The notes: generated from the sequence alone by a model not told the origin. Positions 35,542-46,535 are shown, counted from the first letter of the stretch. The stretch is 64,000 bases of DNA from Lindgomyces ingoldianus (GCF_010093535.1 NW_022985162.1:728211-792210); one strand, 5' to 3'. Numbers and translations: made by a program.

Positions 35542-37230
35542 AAACCTGGGCCGGGGGTGGTGGTGGTAGTGGTGGTGGAAGGATAGCGCGGTGCGGAGGT
35601 GTGGTGGAGAGGGGTGACCGCTGAGCACGTCGAGGACGAGGGTGCCGTGAGACTGCGTGCGGGTGCAAGAGCCCACGAAGTCCAGGTGAAGGTGGTGTGG
35701 AGGACTTGTCGGATTGGCGTGACGGAAAAGCTGGGGGAAATTCGAAGTCGTTTGAGTATCCTTCGGTCAAGCCCCTGCTGCAGCGTGGTTCCCGAGGCGG
35801 TCTGCTGTGGTTGGATGCAGCAAGCGGGCTAGGGGCGGCGAGCGCTAAAGCAATGGCCAGTCGAGGATGCTGCAGTGGGGGAGAGGTGTGCAGCAGTGAA
35901 AGAGGGTGTCAAGCGTGGAGAGAGAAAGTAGGGAGGGGAGACGAGGGACCGTGAATTGCTTGCCGTTGGAGCAAAGCGCGGCGGCCAGACGCAGAGGGCA
36001 GCCAGAGAGACGAGCAACTCGCTTCCACTCGCACCCCTGGGCCTTCACTGCAACGTCCAGCACAAGCAGAACACGCTGCACAGGAGGGGAGAGTCAGATT
36101 ATTACGGTATTCTAGCTAGCTGCCGCCGACGGCCACTTTATTCACAATGTCCGCGCCCAATGTCTAGCATCTTTCTTCCGGGCGTGCCTGCAGCGATGCT
36201 TCTCGCAGCATCCCCATTGGTGCGCGCTTTAAGCTTGGCTTCAAGATGTGAGTAATTCTATAGGGCACGTCCACAACCGCTCCTTTTCCCTTTCTCTCTC
36301 AAAGAAACTGAGCACTGGACACTGAATAACGAAACGCCTGCACACCTTGCCGTCATGCCGCAGCCCACCCTCTGTCGGGAGTCTGACCACGGAGCGAGGG
36401 GCTTAGGTTGTATACTATGACCTCCCCCTCCCCAAAGAAAATAGATGCGCTGACTGACCCGCCACCAGAGCGCTGAGTAGCGGCTGAGGTGAGTAGAGAG
36501 GGGAGCATCGTCGACTAAAACGGTGCGACCTCGAGACGACGTCCGTGTGGAGAGGACCGTTGCAAGCAATCAGATCACGGCCTGGGGTGTGCTGGAGCAG
36601 CCCTCCGTCAGCTAAAGGGCGGCTCCAACGCACCCTTCCTGTTGGACCTGGGCTGCTCCTTCTGGGTAGTCATCAATAAGGATAGGGACTGTCAGAGCAT
36701 GTGTTGTTCCTGTCATCTCATCTCACTATTTATTCCTCCATCATCACCGCGCCCTCGGCCTGGTTCCTGTGCAGTTGTTTGAAGGGGTCTCCCGAAATTC
36801 CGCATCCAAGTTTAGCAGCGTGGCCTGGCACGTAGGGCGGACTTTGTCGCGCCAATCAGGCTGGCAGCGGTGGGATTGTAGATTAGGGCAATTTGCGGAG
36901 GGAAGAGTGCGTGGAGTGCGTCCGCGAGCGGAGCCAATTCATTCACTCGTTCCCAAACCGCCGCCGCTTTCCAATCTCCTGAGCCGGGGGCGGGCTGCAA
37001 CCGCCAAAAACGCAGTCCGGCGGGCAGTCTGAACCCCCCACGCACTCTTAGCAGTTCAAGTCTACGGGTATGGGCACGGGTACGGGTATGTGTGGTAGTG
37101 TATGTCATCCCCCTCCGCCGAGACCGCTCTCGGATTGTGTCTGCGCAGCGTCATGCTTCGTCGCCTGCCTTTGCTCCCTTCTCCCGCCAGAACTACACTC
37201 CACACAGTATCCCTCCAAAGAAACAACACA
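35542..37230. promoter_or_regulatory. Divergent upstream region, G/C-rich
   Basis: Promoter and leader space between the nucleotidyltransferase and the isochorismatase-like gene. A run of GGGTAT/GGGCAC/GGGTAC hexamers lies at about 37064-37090. No gene is supported. Confidence 0.45.
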
Positions 37231-38224
37231 ATGGCACAGCGACGGATCAGTAGGCTCCTCATTGGCTCCGGCACGCCATTGCAACGCGCGCTCACAGCTG
37301 GATAGCAAACCCCGCCCTCTTGTGCGAAACCATCCACCACCCAAGCCTGAACACGTTTGCTCACGCTTTGCCAGTATCTGTGACCTGCAGGAGAAGTTCC
37401 GCCCCGCCATCCATGAATTTCCCAGGGTCATTGCAACCACGCAGAAGATGCTCAAAGCGAGTATGTGCCTGGCCTGCAGCCTTCCGAGGTACTTTGCGCT
37501 CTTGATACTGATGGGGAGCTGCTAGGCCAAATCCTAAACATCCCAGTCTTCGCCACCACCCAGAACAAGGCCCGTCTAGGTGAAACATGCCCAGAGCTGG
37601 GGCTGGATGTTCCCGGAGGTGTTCAAACGGTGGTCCACGCAGATAAGACGCTCTTTTCCATGCTGTACGTCTAGATTCGGCAATTTCTTGCTGCGTACCT
37701 TCCAGAACTGACCAGCGCCTGACTGCACCTGCAGCACTCCAGAAGTCCGCCAGGGCATCGCCCGACTCAACTCTCAACTCTCGTGCGTGATCGTCGGCAT
37801 TGAATCCCATATCTGTGTAACCCAGACGGTTAGCTTCCCTGGCAAGCGCCGTTGATCCAATCGACTCACAAAGCCTTAGGCATTGGATCTATTACATGAC
37901 GGACATAAGGTCTACATTCTGGCCGACGGCGTGAGTAGCTGCAATAAAGAAGAGATACCCATTGCCCTGGAACGGCTACGGCAGGAGGGTGCTGTGGTGA
38001 CAACCAGCGAGAGCTGGATGTACGAATGTGTAGGTGACGCTGGAATTAATGAGTAAGTATCAATCCCTTTTGCTCGCCCTAATGCCTGCAGATCGGCTCA
38101 GATCTGTCCCGCACACAGTCATTCTAACCTCGTTCATCTTGGTAGATTCCGTCAAATCATTGGTGTCGTCAAAGAGTCGCATCAGAGCACAAAGGAAGTT
38201 CTGCAGACACTATGCAAGATTTGA
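37231..38224 (+). CDS. Isochorismatase-family cysteine hydrolase
   Basis: Seven exons: 37231-37249, 37306-37321, 37375-37460, 37526-37664, 37735-37828, 37880-38052 and 38146-38224, giving 201 residues, the normal family size. Seen after splicing: RITNPALFICDLQEKF with the catalytic Asp, TQNKARLGETCPELG, HADKTLFSML with the catalytic Lys, and VIVGIESHICVTQTALDLL with the nucleophilic Cys. LADGVSSCNKEEIPIALERL and the C-terminal IIGVVKESHQST follow. Related fungal and animal ISOC-type proteins are cytosolic or mitochondrial; the substrate is unknown and isochorismate itself is not implied. Exon 2 is only 16 nt (CAAACCCCGCCCTCTT); without it the NPAL strand is lost. All introns are GT-AG, 51-93 nt. 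A shorter gene model starting at a later Met would break the catalytic strand. Confidence 0.85.
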
Positions 38225-39832
38225 TCGTCCTATGCTTTCGAAAAGCAATCTGAACTGGGCATCAATGCTTCGCGATCAACTTCCCTGCAAGTTCAAAGCT
38301 ACAAAAACGGCAACTGAGATAAGTATTACATTTGGCCTTTGTTACAATTATCCTTGGATTCGCCCATATCGAAGAACCTCCAGATGCGCCTCGTCGTATT
38401 CTGAAGATAGAACCATTTCAATCTATTTACTTAATATCGGCAAAATTTCACCCTAGAGAGTTTCATGATGGCTCCAGAACCATGGCGAATAAAGTGTCTG
38501 CCGAGCTTTCGATATCACGCGCGAGAGGTGAAGGGCCTACCAGATCTGAAGAATTTCGAAGCACTACGTCTTTATAATCGTGGAGATCTAGCCTCGAAAA
38601 CTTCACCGTGGTCCCAATCGGTAAAACTTGCTGGCGGCAACCATGGATCGCTGAACAGAAGTGAAAGGAGCTTTTGCCTTGTTGCTGGCATCGTCTACAC
38701 GGTCAAGCGGATCAAGTTTTGCTTTCTTATGATTCGACATGCAATATCTTCGAGGCGCGTTTCTGGACAGGACAATTACGCCATCTCGACGCGTGTCGTG
38801 CATCGCGGTTAAGAGATGGTAGCATTCGCTTCGCCCCCAAACAATGGTGGTCGACGGCATATTCCGCCTACTTCTGAAGTAATAGGTTATCGACAATTCC
38901 AGAGTTACTCCGTACGCTCTTGTCACGGACACAGTGATCCCTTCCTTCACGAGGAAATTTTAGTCTCCTACAATGGATCTCTACTTCCACGACCCAGTCT
39001 CGAAATTTTGTTCTACGTTTCCTGCCAAATCGATGAAAAGCCTCGTCTAATCACGGGCTTTCTTCTAAAAATAAAATCAACAGATCCTTCAACTCCATTA
39101 GAACTCACATCCAATATGCAGCATCTTTAGGAACAAAATGCCAAGGCCCTTATCGGTCTTTCAAACAGCAACACTTCCTCCTCTAAGGGCAAAACACACT
39201 GCATCCCAAGAGCGTCATTGAAGGACCTTCTGCAGTTTACCTGTAGGTAAATAAGTTTCCAGCCATCTTCCTTATCTATCACCTTCAAATCTTGCCCCAT
39301 GCACATAATTTTATCCAGTACAAAGAATACTTAGCTTTGACACCAGACTTCTGTGGGAGCGGTGTTTAATTGTACGGTTCTCAGCATGTTTAGGGCATTC
39401 AAGTGGCACGCCCATCGCACAGTACAGTTTTGTGTACATATCTACAACCACCCGAAACCCGCTCCTGCTAGGAGCCTACGTCTCTCGAGCGTAGCACCAA
39501 ATCTCCTGCGTAGCTGTATAGCTTACTAATTCTCACAAAAAAATTTTTCAAGGCCCACGTATCGCGATGCCCTTAATCGAACCGGTTATATCCTCATGTC
39601 TACCTGAATCTTCTTCAGCCTCGTCAGGCTCTTCCCCTTCTGTTTGATGATTGCTCAGGATGTGAATACCTCCCAACACATTCTTTCTAGTCCCAAAATT
39701 TCCTAGCAAAAGTCATTATCATTATTTAATTAATTACACAACCCATCACCAAAAAACTTCTATCATTCCGTAAATGAGCCATCCTCCAAACCACCTCGCA
39801 CTTTCCAACTCACCCCTTCTCCTCTTCTCCCC
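38225..39832. other. Intergenic region, AT-rich
   Basis: About 1.6 kb between convergent genes. Some stretches (38460-38960) have open frames on both strands up to about 115 codons, with no domain I recognise; a decayed gene is possible but not shown. Confidence 0.4.
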
Positions 39833-41323
39833 TCACTCATTCTCACTGAACCTCTCCCTTTCCTCCAAAACTCCCCTAGCCATCTCCAACTGTTCATCCG
39901 TCTTCACAACCAACGTCTTATACCTTGAGCCCTTCCCACTCACATCCACCACAACCCCCTCCCCGGGCTTCTCATTCTTCTCCCGATCCAACTCAAACCC
40001 CAAACACTTCACCCCATCCACAACTTCCCTCCTCAACACCGCCCCCCTCTCTCCAATCCCACCCGCAAAAACCAATGCATCGACCTCCCCATTCAACTTC
40101 ACGAAATATGGCGCCACGTAATTAACAATCCGATCAACGAAGATGTCGAAAGCAAGTTTACAAACCTCATCTCCGCACTCCGCCTTCTCGCTAATGTCCC
40201 CGAAATTCGTGGTCCCGGTGAGGCTTTTCCAGCCGGATTGCTTGTTTAGAATTTCTTCCGCTTGCGTGATATGCAAGTGTGCGGAGGAGGAGCGAGAGGG
40301 CTGGCCGGCGGAATGAGTGAAATGAAACATTAGCGATGGATCGATGGAGCCGGAGCGCGTGGCGCCTGGGAGGCCGGCGAGGGGGGTTAGACCCATAGTG
40401 GTGTCGTGCGACTGCCCGTTCAGAATGCAGCAGGCGGAGGCGCCAGACCCGAGGTGCAGGGCGATTATGTTGAGTTGGTTTAGTGGCTTCTTGAGATGGC
40501 CGGAAACCTGTATCTGTGTTAGTATGTTGTAGCATGTAAAGAGAGGGGAGGCGGGGGGAGAGTTTAGACGTACAGCATGCACAATGAATGAATAGCTTAT
40601 CCCATGGAAACCGTATTTCCTCAATTTATTCTTTTGGGCGACGGCTGGGTCAATCGGGTAAGTGCGTATGTGGGAAGGCATAGTAGCGTGGAAGGAGGAG
40701 TCAAAGTAGGCGATATTTGTGGCGTGTGGGAGGAGAGTGGAGACAGCTTTCACGATTGTGAGGGCCGGGCCATTGTGTCTAGGTTGTAATTAGATACTAC
40801 TGGAAGGAGAGTACTGCGTGCTAATTCATATATCGAGGTGGCGGATGTTGATGTTGCTCTATCAAGAGATAAAAGGAAGGACAAATGGGTCTATAGACCA
40901 AGTCGAGAACTCAATAAAGAAAGACGAAAACTGTACTCACAACGGCGCCAAATCACTCAAAGCTTCAATATGATGATACGTATCCTCATCAATAACCTGA
41001 CTTCTTGGATAATCCCCACCATGCACTACTCGATGGCACGTGAAATGGATATCTTCCTTCTTGCTCAACTCCGGCAATCCCTTGTCTTGCGTCAAGTGAT
41101 CCAAAATGAACCTGAATGCATCTTCTTGAGAATTCATGTTCTCTAGCTCTCTACCCTTGATTTTTTCGTCACCGCGCTCATACTTGAGGGTTGCAGGTGG
41201 GGCGGTTAGGCCTTCGATAACGGCCTCGGCGAGCTGCACCGGGTTGCTAGATTCATTGGCTTTGTAGACTGAAATCTTCACTGAAGAGGAGCCGGCGTTG
41301 ATGGAGAGGATGATTTCTGGCAT
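39833..41323 (-). CDS. ack: Acetate kinase
   Basis: Minus-strand exons are 41323-40941, 40778-40574 and 40507-39833, giving 420 residues. It interconverts acetate plus ATP with acetyl phosphate plus ADP; in fungi it works with phosphoketolase rather than phosphotransacetylase. Seen: phosphate-binding INAGSSSVKISVY at the N-terminus, HRVVHGGDYP, YGFHGISYSFIVHAV, LHLGSGASACCI, GLTPLAGLPGATRSGSIDPS and the nucleotide-binding VFAGGIGERG. Length fits the family. Intron 2 (40508-40573) is 66 nt, a multiple of three, and lacks an in-frame stop, so unspliced message would still be translatable. The partner phosphoketolase lies 0.9 kb upstream in divergent orientation, but only as a pseudogene. Confidence 0.94.
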
Positions 41324-42199
41324 GGTGGAGTTGAGAATGTGGTTGAATCTCGTGCGGTCTCTACTCTTGCGATGAACAGCGCTTCGATGGACGATTTTAA
41401 ATAAATGACCGGTGCAGAAAGAAAGTAAGAAGACAATGAAGAAATCTCTGAGCTTTTAAGGCAGAATATACTCTGTTGTTGAAGAGAATATTATCGTCCT
41501 CACTCCACCCTCTTCTGCCTTGCACGTGCGTAGTGGAATGACCCAGCGAAACTTCGCACGGAAGACCAGACCCGGAGCTCGTCCCTTTCTTCCAGAATGC
41601 AACCACCACTCAATTTTGGCATACAACAAATAACCTGCAGCCTTACACAGCCCTTGCAAGTTCACACAAGCGTGCGCGACACTTATAGGTGAATTGGGCT
41701 CGGTGTATGCGATAGAATGTGGTGATAAAGACGGGAGTTCGTTCTAATCGATGTCACTCGACGCGCCAACACCGGTTTGCTGTTTTTCGTAGCCGTACAG
41801 CACGGGATTCTGATTGCCTTGATTGAACTCTCAAATGGCGATGGATGCGAGCGTTTCTTTATTTGTTGCGGTGATGGATGGTGGGAAGACGCTGAGGTAG
41901 GATTTGCGTAACTGCCGCCGAGGGCAAATGCCATCTCTCACAGCTGCCTTCCTCAGTTCTTATCTTCAATCTTCAACATTCAATCTCATTAGCCTTTAAA
42001 TTTCAACTCACACGCGACTTATTGTGCGCGTATTTCTAGGACCTTTCTATTCACGGCCTGCCGTAAATTTAGAATACCCAATGGATCCTCGACCATCTGC
42101 ACCTATTACTTAAGCTGTCGCACGACCGCGAACAAATCCTAAAAGATTTTCGCCGAAGGAATTCACACGCAGCATAATACCTCAATAACTGCTGAATAT
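41324..42199. promoter_or_regulatory. Divergent region between acetate kinase and phosphoketolase pseudogene
   Basis: Upstream sequence of acetate kinase, probably once shared with the phosphoketolase gene. The right end (from about 42080) may hold the unrecognisable start of that pseudogene. No intact gene is seen. Confidence 0.45.
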
Positions 42200-44412
42200 A
42201 GTACTAATTTTTCAGAAGGATAATACCTTGTTGGAAGGAGATCTGACCGTCGGACGTTGTCAAACCTCGATTGCTAAGTAGGATCCGAGTTGTTGAAACA
42301 GAGTATAGCAGGAGGCTGGGACTGAAGAAAATCAGTACGCTGAGAAAAAAACCATGTCAAAGGGTGGTTTCGTTTATTCTCACGTAAATTACCTCATCCA
42401 GAAACATGATCCTGGTATTGATATATGTTGTTAGATCCAGCCATGGTATACCCGCGATTCTAAACGTCATTATGGTTCGAAAGATCATTGGGCACCGGTG
42501 GAGATGAAGCCGCCATGCACAACCTCATCATCAAGTTTTCCGTCACTGATGAGTGTCTAAATTACACTGATGCTGAAATTCCCGGCGCCACTCACAAAAG
42601 TTGTATACTTGGATATGCTCTGGTCGTCAGCTTTGGAGCTGTTGTTGATAAGCCCGGTCTTGCCGTGGGGTGTAACATTAGGGGCAGAGAAGCTGACACA
42701 GGTCCTACCGCTACTGCCTAACATGGATACAAATACATTGGCCCGGCAGAACCCAGGGTAGTAATTCCAATCACTCCTGTAAACGGCATCAAGATCAACG
42801 AGGAGACGATATATGGATGCATGGACAATATAGCTCACGGCTCTCTTAACAGGCTACGGATACTAGCCGTGATTTGTTGACTGTCTTGAGGATATAGATA
42901 TAGATCTCGGCAGCTCTCTTAAGTGAGACCTTTTTGAGATTTGAAGAATCTAAAAACTGCACGTTTCGAGAAACCTACCATGAAGCTGCAATGGTTGGCC
43001 ATCGTGGCGCGAACGCCGAAAGGCTGGAGTGGGCCGAAGAAGATGGGCGGCGTGTTTGCCGAAGGGTCTTTCCAACCCCACCAAGTACGACTTATGAAAG
43101 CGAAATCCGATTCTCTGCAGTCGAAGGACCTCTAAGTGTGGCTGAAGTTATACGGACTTGATGAGCTATTCAAAAAGGACGGCACGCCTGCCAAATATAT
43201 TCTAGACAACATCCCTACAAAGGATGAGAAGAAGGTGGGACAAGTTAAAGAGACGTATGATCCTTATGTTGGTATTAAAGTTTCCTGATTGGATGCAGTT
43301 GGCCGTGGAGAAGGGAATCAAGGCTTCATCCATGCAACCCTGTAATTTCCTCATGGACAAAGCATTTCGGGAAAATTCCCATAGCCTTCGACTCTTCTCT
43401 CCGGATGAGGTTTTTAGTAAAAATTTAACGCAGTATTTGATCACACTGGACGAAATTTCCAATGGGACGAGTTCTCGAATACACAAGTTATCTAAACCCG
43501 TTCCGACTGAGCACTGCTGTTTAAGCTTCATGCAAAGCTACACATTGATTGAGCGAGTAACCCTCTTTCTGTCATATGAGATCGTCTTGGCTATTATTCG
43601 CAATATGATGTTTCAACATGTTAAGTTCGGGAAGACGGAGCAAGGAACGTGCTGGCGCTGCCCATTGGCAGTCTCAATTATATCGAGATGTTACCCTAGC
43701 CCAGTCAAGGAAAAACAGCTCCAGCCACCAAACCCATCCTTCAATGGTGCGGTTCTGCACTTGATCCACATCTTCTTGGGTATATCTTCCACCAAGAGCA
43801 AATTACTTCTTATCCACACTCACACGTTGTCTTCAATCAAAGCGTGGTGTCAATTTCATGGTAGGTTTAAAGCAGACTAGCCCCGAATTTCTAAGTTCCA
43901 AGGAAGCAGAAGCACATTCTCAGGTGGGGGCTTCAGTCTGGTAACCTGCAAGCGTAGACAAAGGCTCAATCGGACGTTCTCGTAAGCATCGGGGAGGAGC
44001 TTACCTTCAAAGTTTATAAGGCCGCTGGGTTGCATCGAGAGGTTGCTACACACCTACTGGCTAGAGTACTTAACGTAACGGAATTGATGGTCTTGGGAAC
44101 CGAAGGTACGTAACTGAGTGTAGATACTATCTACACTCAGTTACAGACCAAAGCTTTCACATATGCCCTGGAATTAAAAGGGCCGATCCTCAAATACTGA
44201 GAAGATAGATTAACGACAATACTGTTCGACATGGTGCTTCTAAGCCACATTTTTAAGTATCATATTATGGAATTGCGCCGAGAGGTGGCGTGAGGGTGAA
44301 TGAAAGATCAAGGTCAAACTCGTGGCCTTGCTCGTGGATTTGAAACATCGAATTCAGAAGACGAGGGACTTAATTTTGAAGGTAGCGACCCGGATGGGAA
44401 GTATGATTTAGG
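42200..44412 (+). pseudogene. xfp: Phosphoketolase (Xfp) pseudogene
   Basis: Scattered frames in the right order match a fungal xylulose-5-phosphate/fructose-6-phosphate phosphoketolase, a thiamine-diphosphate enzyme producing acetyl phosphate. From N to C: KDNTLLEGDLTV (about 42216), VYSHVNYLIQKHD (42372), SSHGIPAIL (about 42440), GYALVVSFGAVVDKPGLAV (42615), ETGPTATA-like ADTGPTATA (42693), INEETIYGCMDN (42800), LQWLAIVARTPKGWSGPKK (42985), KDEKKVGQVKETYDP (43222), HSLRLFSPDEVF (43380), ELMVLGTEGT (44080), TTILFDMVLLSHIFKYHIM (44215) and LVALLVDLKHRIQKTRD (44320). Many stops and frameshifts separate these blocks, so no full protein can be made. Several stops sit at conserved Trp, Gln or Arg positions, as expected from C-to-T/G-to-A decay. 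A 35-bp palindrome interrupts it at 44110. Confidence 0.85.
44110..44144. repeat. Perfect 35-bp palindrome
   Basis: Two 17-base arms (GTAACTGAGTGTAGATA and its exact complement) flank a single C. It lies directly after the ELMVLGTEGT block of the phosphoketolase pseudogene. It could form a strong hairpin or cruciform. Confidence 0.95.
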
Positions 44413-45259
44413 GGCCGTGAAAGCTACAGGTCAAGGCCGCGTGCTTTACAAAGGATGATTCTTTACGAAGGGGAACATTCAATCCTGGATATATACTCGG
44501 GGTTACTGGAGGTCCTTGGTCCCTTGATGCGTGTTGATCAGATTAAGTGGTTCCGGGAGACGATAAACGCCAGTGTCAAGAAATTGATGATGATACCCTC
44601 CCAACCTTCAAATCAAACCTACACTCTCTTTCGAATTTCATTCCTTTGTTGTTACTATTGACTCAATTCCCTGACCATTGAATTCGCTTATCGAAACATG
44701 TCGATTGTGACAGATTGTGTTCCTAAACTGGTATATCACATCAGCATGTGACTATGAGACCATTCCTTCGCTTTCTTTCTGGAACATTCTGTAGGAACAT
44801 AAAGTAAGCTTTCTTTGTTGCAACTGCCGACATCCCAAGTACCCAGCCACTATGAGGTCAAGGTACGTTCGAAGTTGGGGAGTATCCCATGTGTTAAGAT
44901 TGTCCTTGACATTAACCAACTCACCGATGTAAGATTTTCACTGGTAGCCCTAAGCCTCGTGCATATTACATACACTTGAAAACTGATCGGCTGGTGCGGA
45001 TCATGGATGACTCGATTTGATGAGACATTGCCTACACTACTCCGCACATATCAGTCACGAGGCTCGCCGTCAGTCGGAGATATATCCCTTGACGGTCAAG
45101 TTTTCACCGAGCGTGGCGTTTCCTCAGCTGCTTTTGGTTCGGTGAACTGGAAAAAGCGTGGGACGACAGGAAGCACGTGGAAGTAAGAAGATGTTGGCTA
45201 TTGATAGGACGAGTCAAGTCGGATACACGCTGTAAATGGACGACTCCTTTTGCTCACTA
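44413..45259. other. Intergenic region
   Basis: About 0.85 kb of AT-rich sequence between the pseudogene and the inverted-repeat element. No feature is supported. Confidence 0.5.
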
Positions 45260-45472
45260 CACAGTGCCGTGCACAATCGGCTTCCGGTTTTTGCACGCTG
45301 CGGAATTTTTACCCCGCGGCGGCCTCTGTTGCGCTTAGCAGGCCTTGCTTCATTGGCCTTGGCTTAATACGGCGTGTTGCCGCTTGCTTCATTGGCCTTG
45401 GCTTAATACGGCGTGTTGCCGCTCGAAGATCACAGAAACTGTCTAAACTCTTGCTTGCATAGCCACATTCAT
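45260..45472 (+). repeat. Left terminal inverted repeat
   Basis: Left arm of the element. It is longer than the right arm because it contains a 39-bp tandem duplication at 45344-45421. Confidence 0.8.
45344..45421 (+). repeat. Two perfect 39-bp tandem copies
   Basis: The unit starting CTTGCTTCATTGGCCTTGGC and ending ACGGCGTGTTGCCG occurs twice without a difference (45344-45382 and 45383-45421). The opposite arm has one diverged copy, so the duplication is recent and specific to the left arm. Confidence 0.93.
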
Positions 45473-45828
45473 TAGCCACAGTGATGACTAAAGCATTGCT
45501 ATCAAGCTGTACCTCGTGACGCAGTCTCTTTAAGCCTAAAAGTAGTTCTGTAACCTCTGTTACTAGCTATCTTGCTATTAATCAAGAGACTTCTAGAAGC
45601 TTCGCCTTCAAAGTCGCAAATTTACTAGATATATATTCACGCTTATCTCTAGACCCTCTACGAAATAGAGACATGAAGAAAAACAGTAAACGCTTAGTTC
45701 TAGGTAAAGTAAGCCTATAACCTCATATGCATATATGCAAAGTTAAGATGTCTTATTAAATATTAAACTCTGTAACTTTTAAAAACATCATAGCCAGGTC
45801 AAATCACGAGAGTTTTCCCTTCTGTGGG

Positions 45829-46059
45829 TCAGCAGGTGTCCACCCAGAAATACTGGAGTTCGTCTTTTGCAGCTTGCCTTCTGCAGAAGTGGATCTTACG
45901 ATAGCCAGCTTTGGTTTTGCCTGTACCGTCTGCCAGATCCCTAAAAGTAACCTCCTCTTCATCTGCCCCCTAAGTATGGGAAAGAATAGCATAGCGCGGA
46001 ATGTCTTCGACACGTTCGACTAGGCTGAAGTTGCTGTCTTCAATCCGCAAGAGTCGCAT
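45829..46059 (-). pseudogene. HET (heterokaryon incompatibility) domain gene fragment, broken
   Basis: Reading the minus strand from an ATG at 46059 gives MRLLRIEDSNFSLVERVED, then IPRYAILSHT, a TAG stop at 45972-45970, and GADEEEVTFRDLADGTGKTK, AGYRKIHFCRRQAAKDELQ and YFWVDTC before a second stop. This is the start of a fungal HET domain, whose usual block is YAILSHTWGADEEEV...FWVDTCCID; the TAG replaces the invariant Trp (TGG to TAG, a RIP-type change). HET proteins trigger cell death after fusion of incompatible hyphae. Only about 77 codons remain and the catalytic-like remainder is absent, so it cannot act. It lies entirely inside the inverted-repeat element. Confidence 0.8.
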
Positions 46060-46357
46060 AAGGAGGGAATAGCTTAAGAGCTCTAGCTAAGGAGTTATGA
46101 GAAAATATCTTGGCAAGACCTGTACAGTCCGAGAAATCAACAGACTGCGACTGTGTTAACTGGTGAATTCATGAAGGATAACTCTAAAGAACAAGGAAGG
46201 GATGACAGCAGGGCAAGACGCAGTGCAAAGTGGCTGAGCTCTAACAAATCAACATGTGGATGAGTAAGCGTGCTTAAACAGTAAATAATTTTAACATCTA
46301 ATGCCGCCGGAAGGATAATCCGCTCCTGCAAGATGGCAATGTTTGAGACTGTAGATG

Positions 46358-46535
46358 ATGAATGTGGCTAGTGCAGGAAACAGTTTAGACAGTTTCTGTA
46401 ATCTTTGAGCGGCAGCAACACGCCGTATCAAGCTAAGACTAATGAGGCAAGGTCTATGCTAAGCGCACAGGGGCCGCCGCGGGGATAAAATTCCGCAGCG
46501 TGCAAAAACCGGAAGCCGATTGTGCACAGCACTGT
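46358..46535 (-). repeat. Right terminal inverted repeat
   Basis: Reverse-complement copy of the left arm with one, not two, copies of the 39-bp unit and mostly transition differences. Confidence 0.8.

Larger units (their letters stand above)
45260..46535. mobile_element. Non-autonomous element with long terminal inverted repeats
   Basis: The left end (about 45260-45472) reappears as its reverse complement at about 46358-46535. Shared blocks include GTGCACAATCGGCTTCCGG, TTTTTGCACGCTGCGGAATT, GATTACAGAAACTGTCTAAA (left: GATCACAGAAACTGTCTAAA) and TAGCCACATTCAT. The outer ends read TACACAGTGCCGTGCAC on the left and, complemented, TACAGTGCTGTGCAC on the right, so a TA target duplication and Tc1/mariner-pogo-like CAGT ends are possible. 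Differences between arms are mostly transitions, as in RIP. The 0.9 kb interior is AT-rich, encodes no recognisable transposase and carries a HET-domain fragment. It is most likely a decayed, non-autonomous DNA element. Confidence 0.72.

Noticed and set aside
43224..43880. Plus-strand open frame of 218 codons as an intact gene
   Set aside because: Most of it follows the phosphoketolase in pieces and in mixed frames; it is an accidental frame through the pseudogene.
45250..45462. Short open frame with a repeated FIGLGLIRRVAA motif
   Set aside because: The protein repeat is only the translation of the 39-bp tandem DNA repeat in the left terminal inverted repeat.
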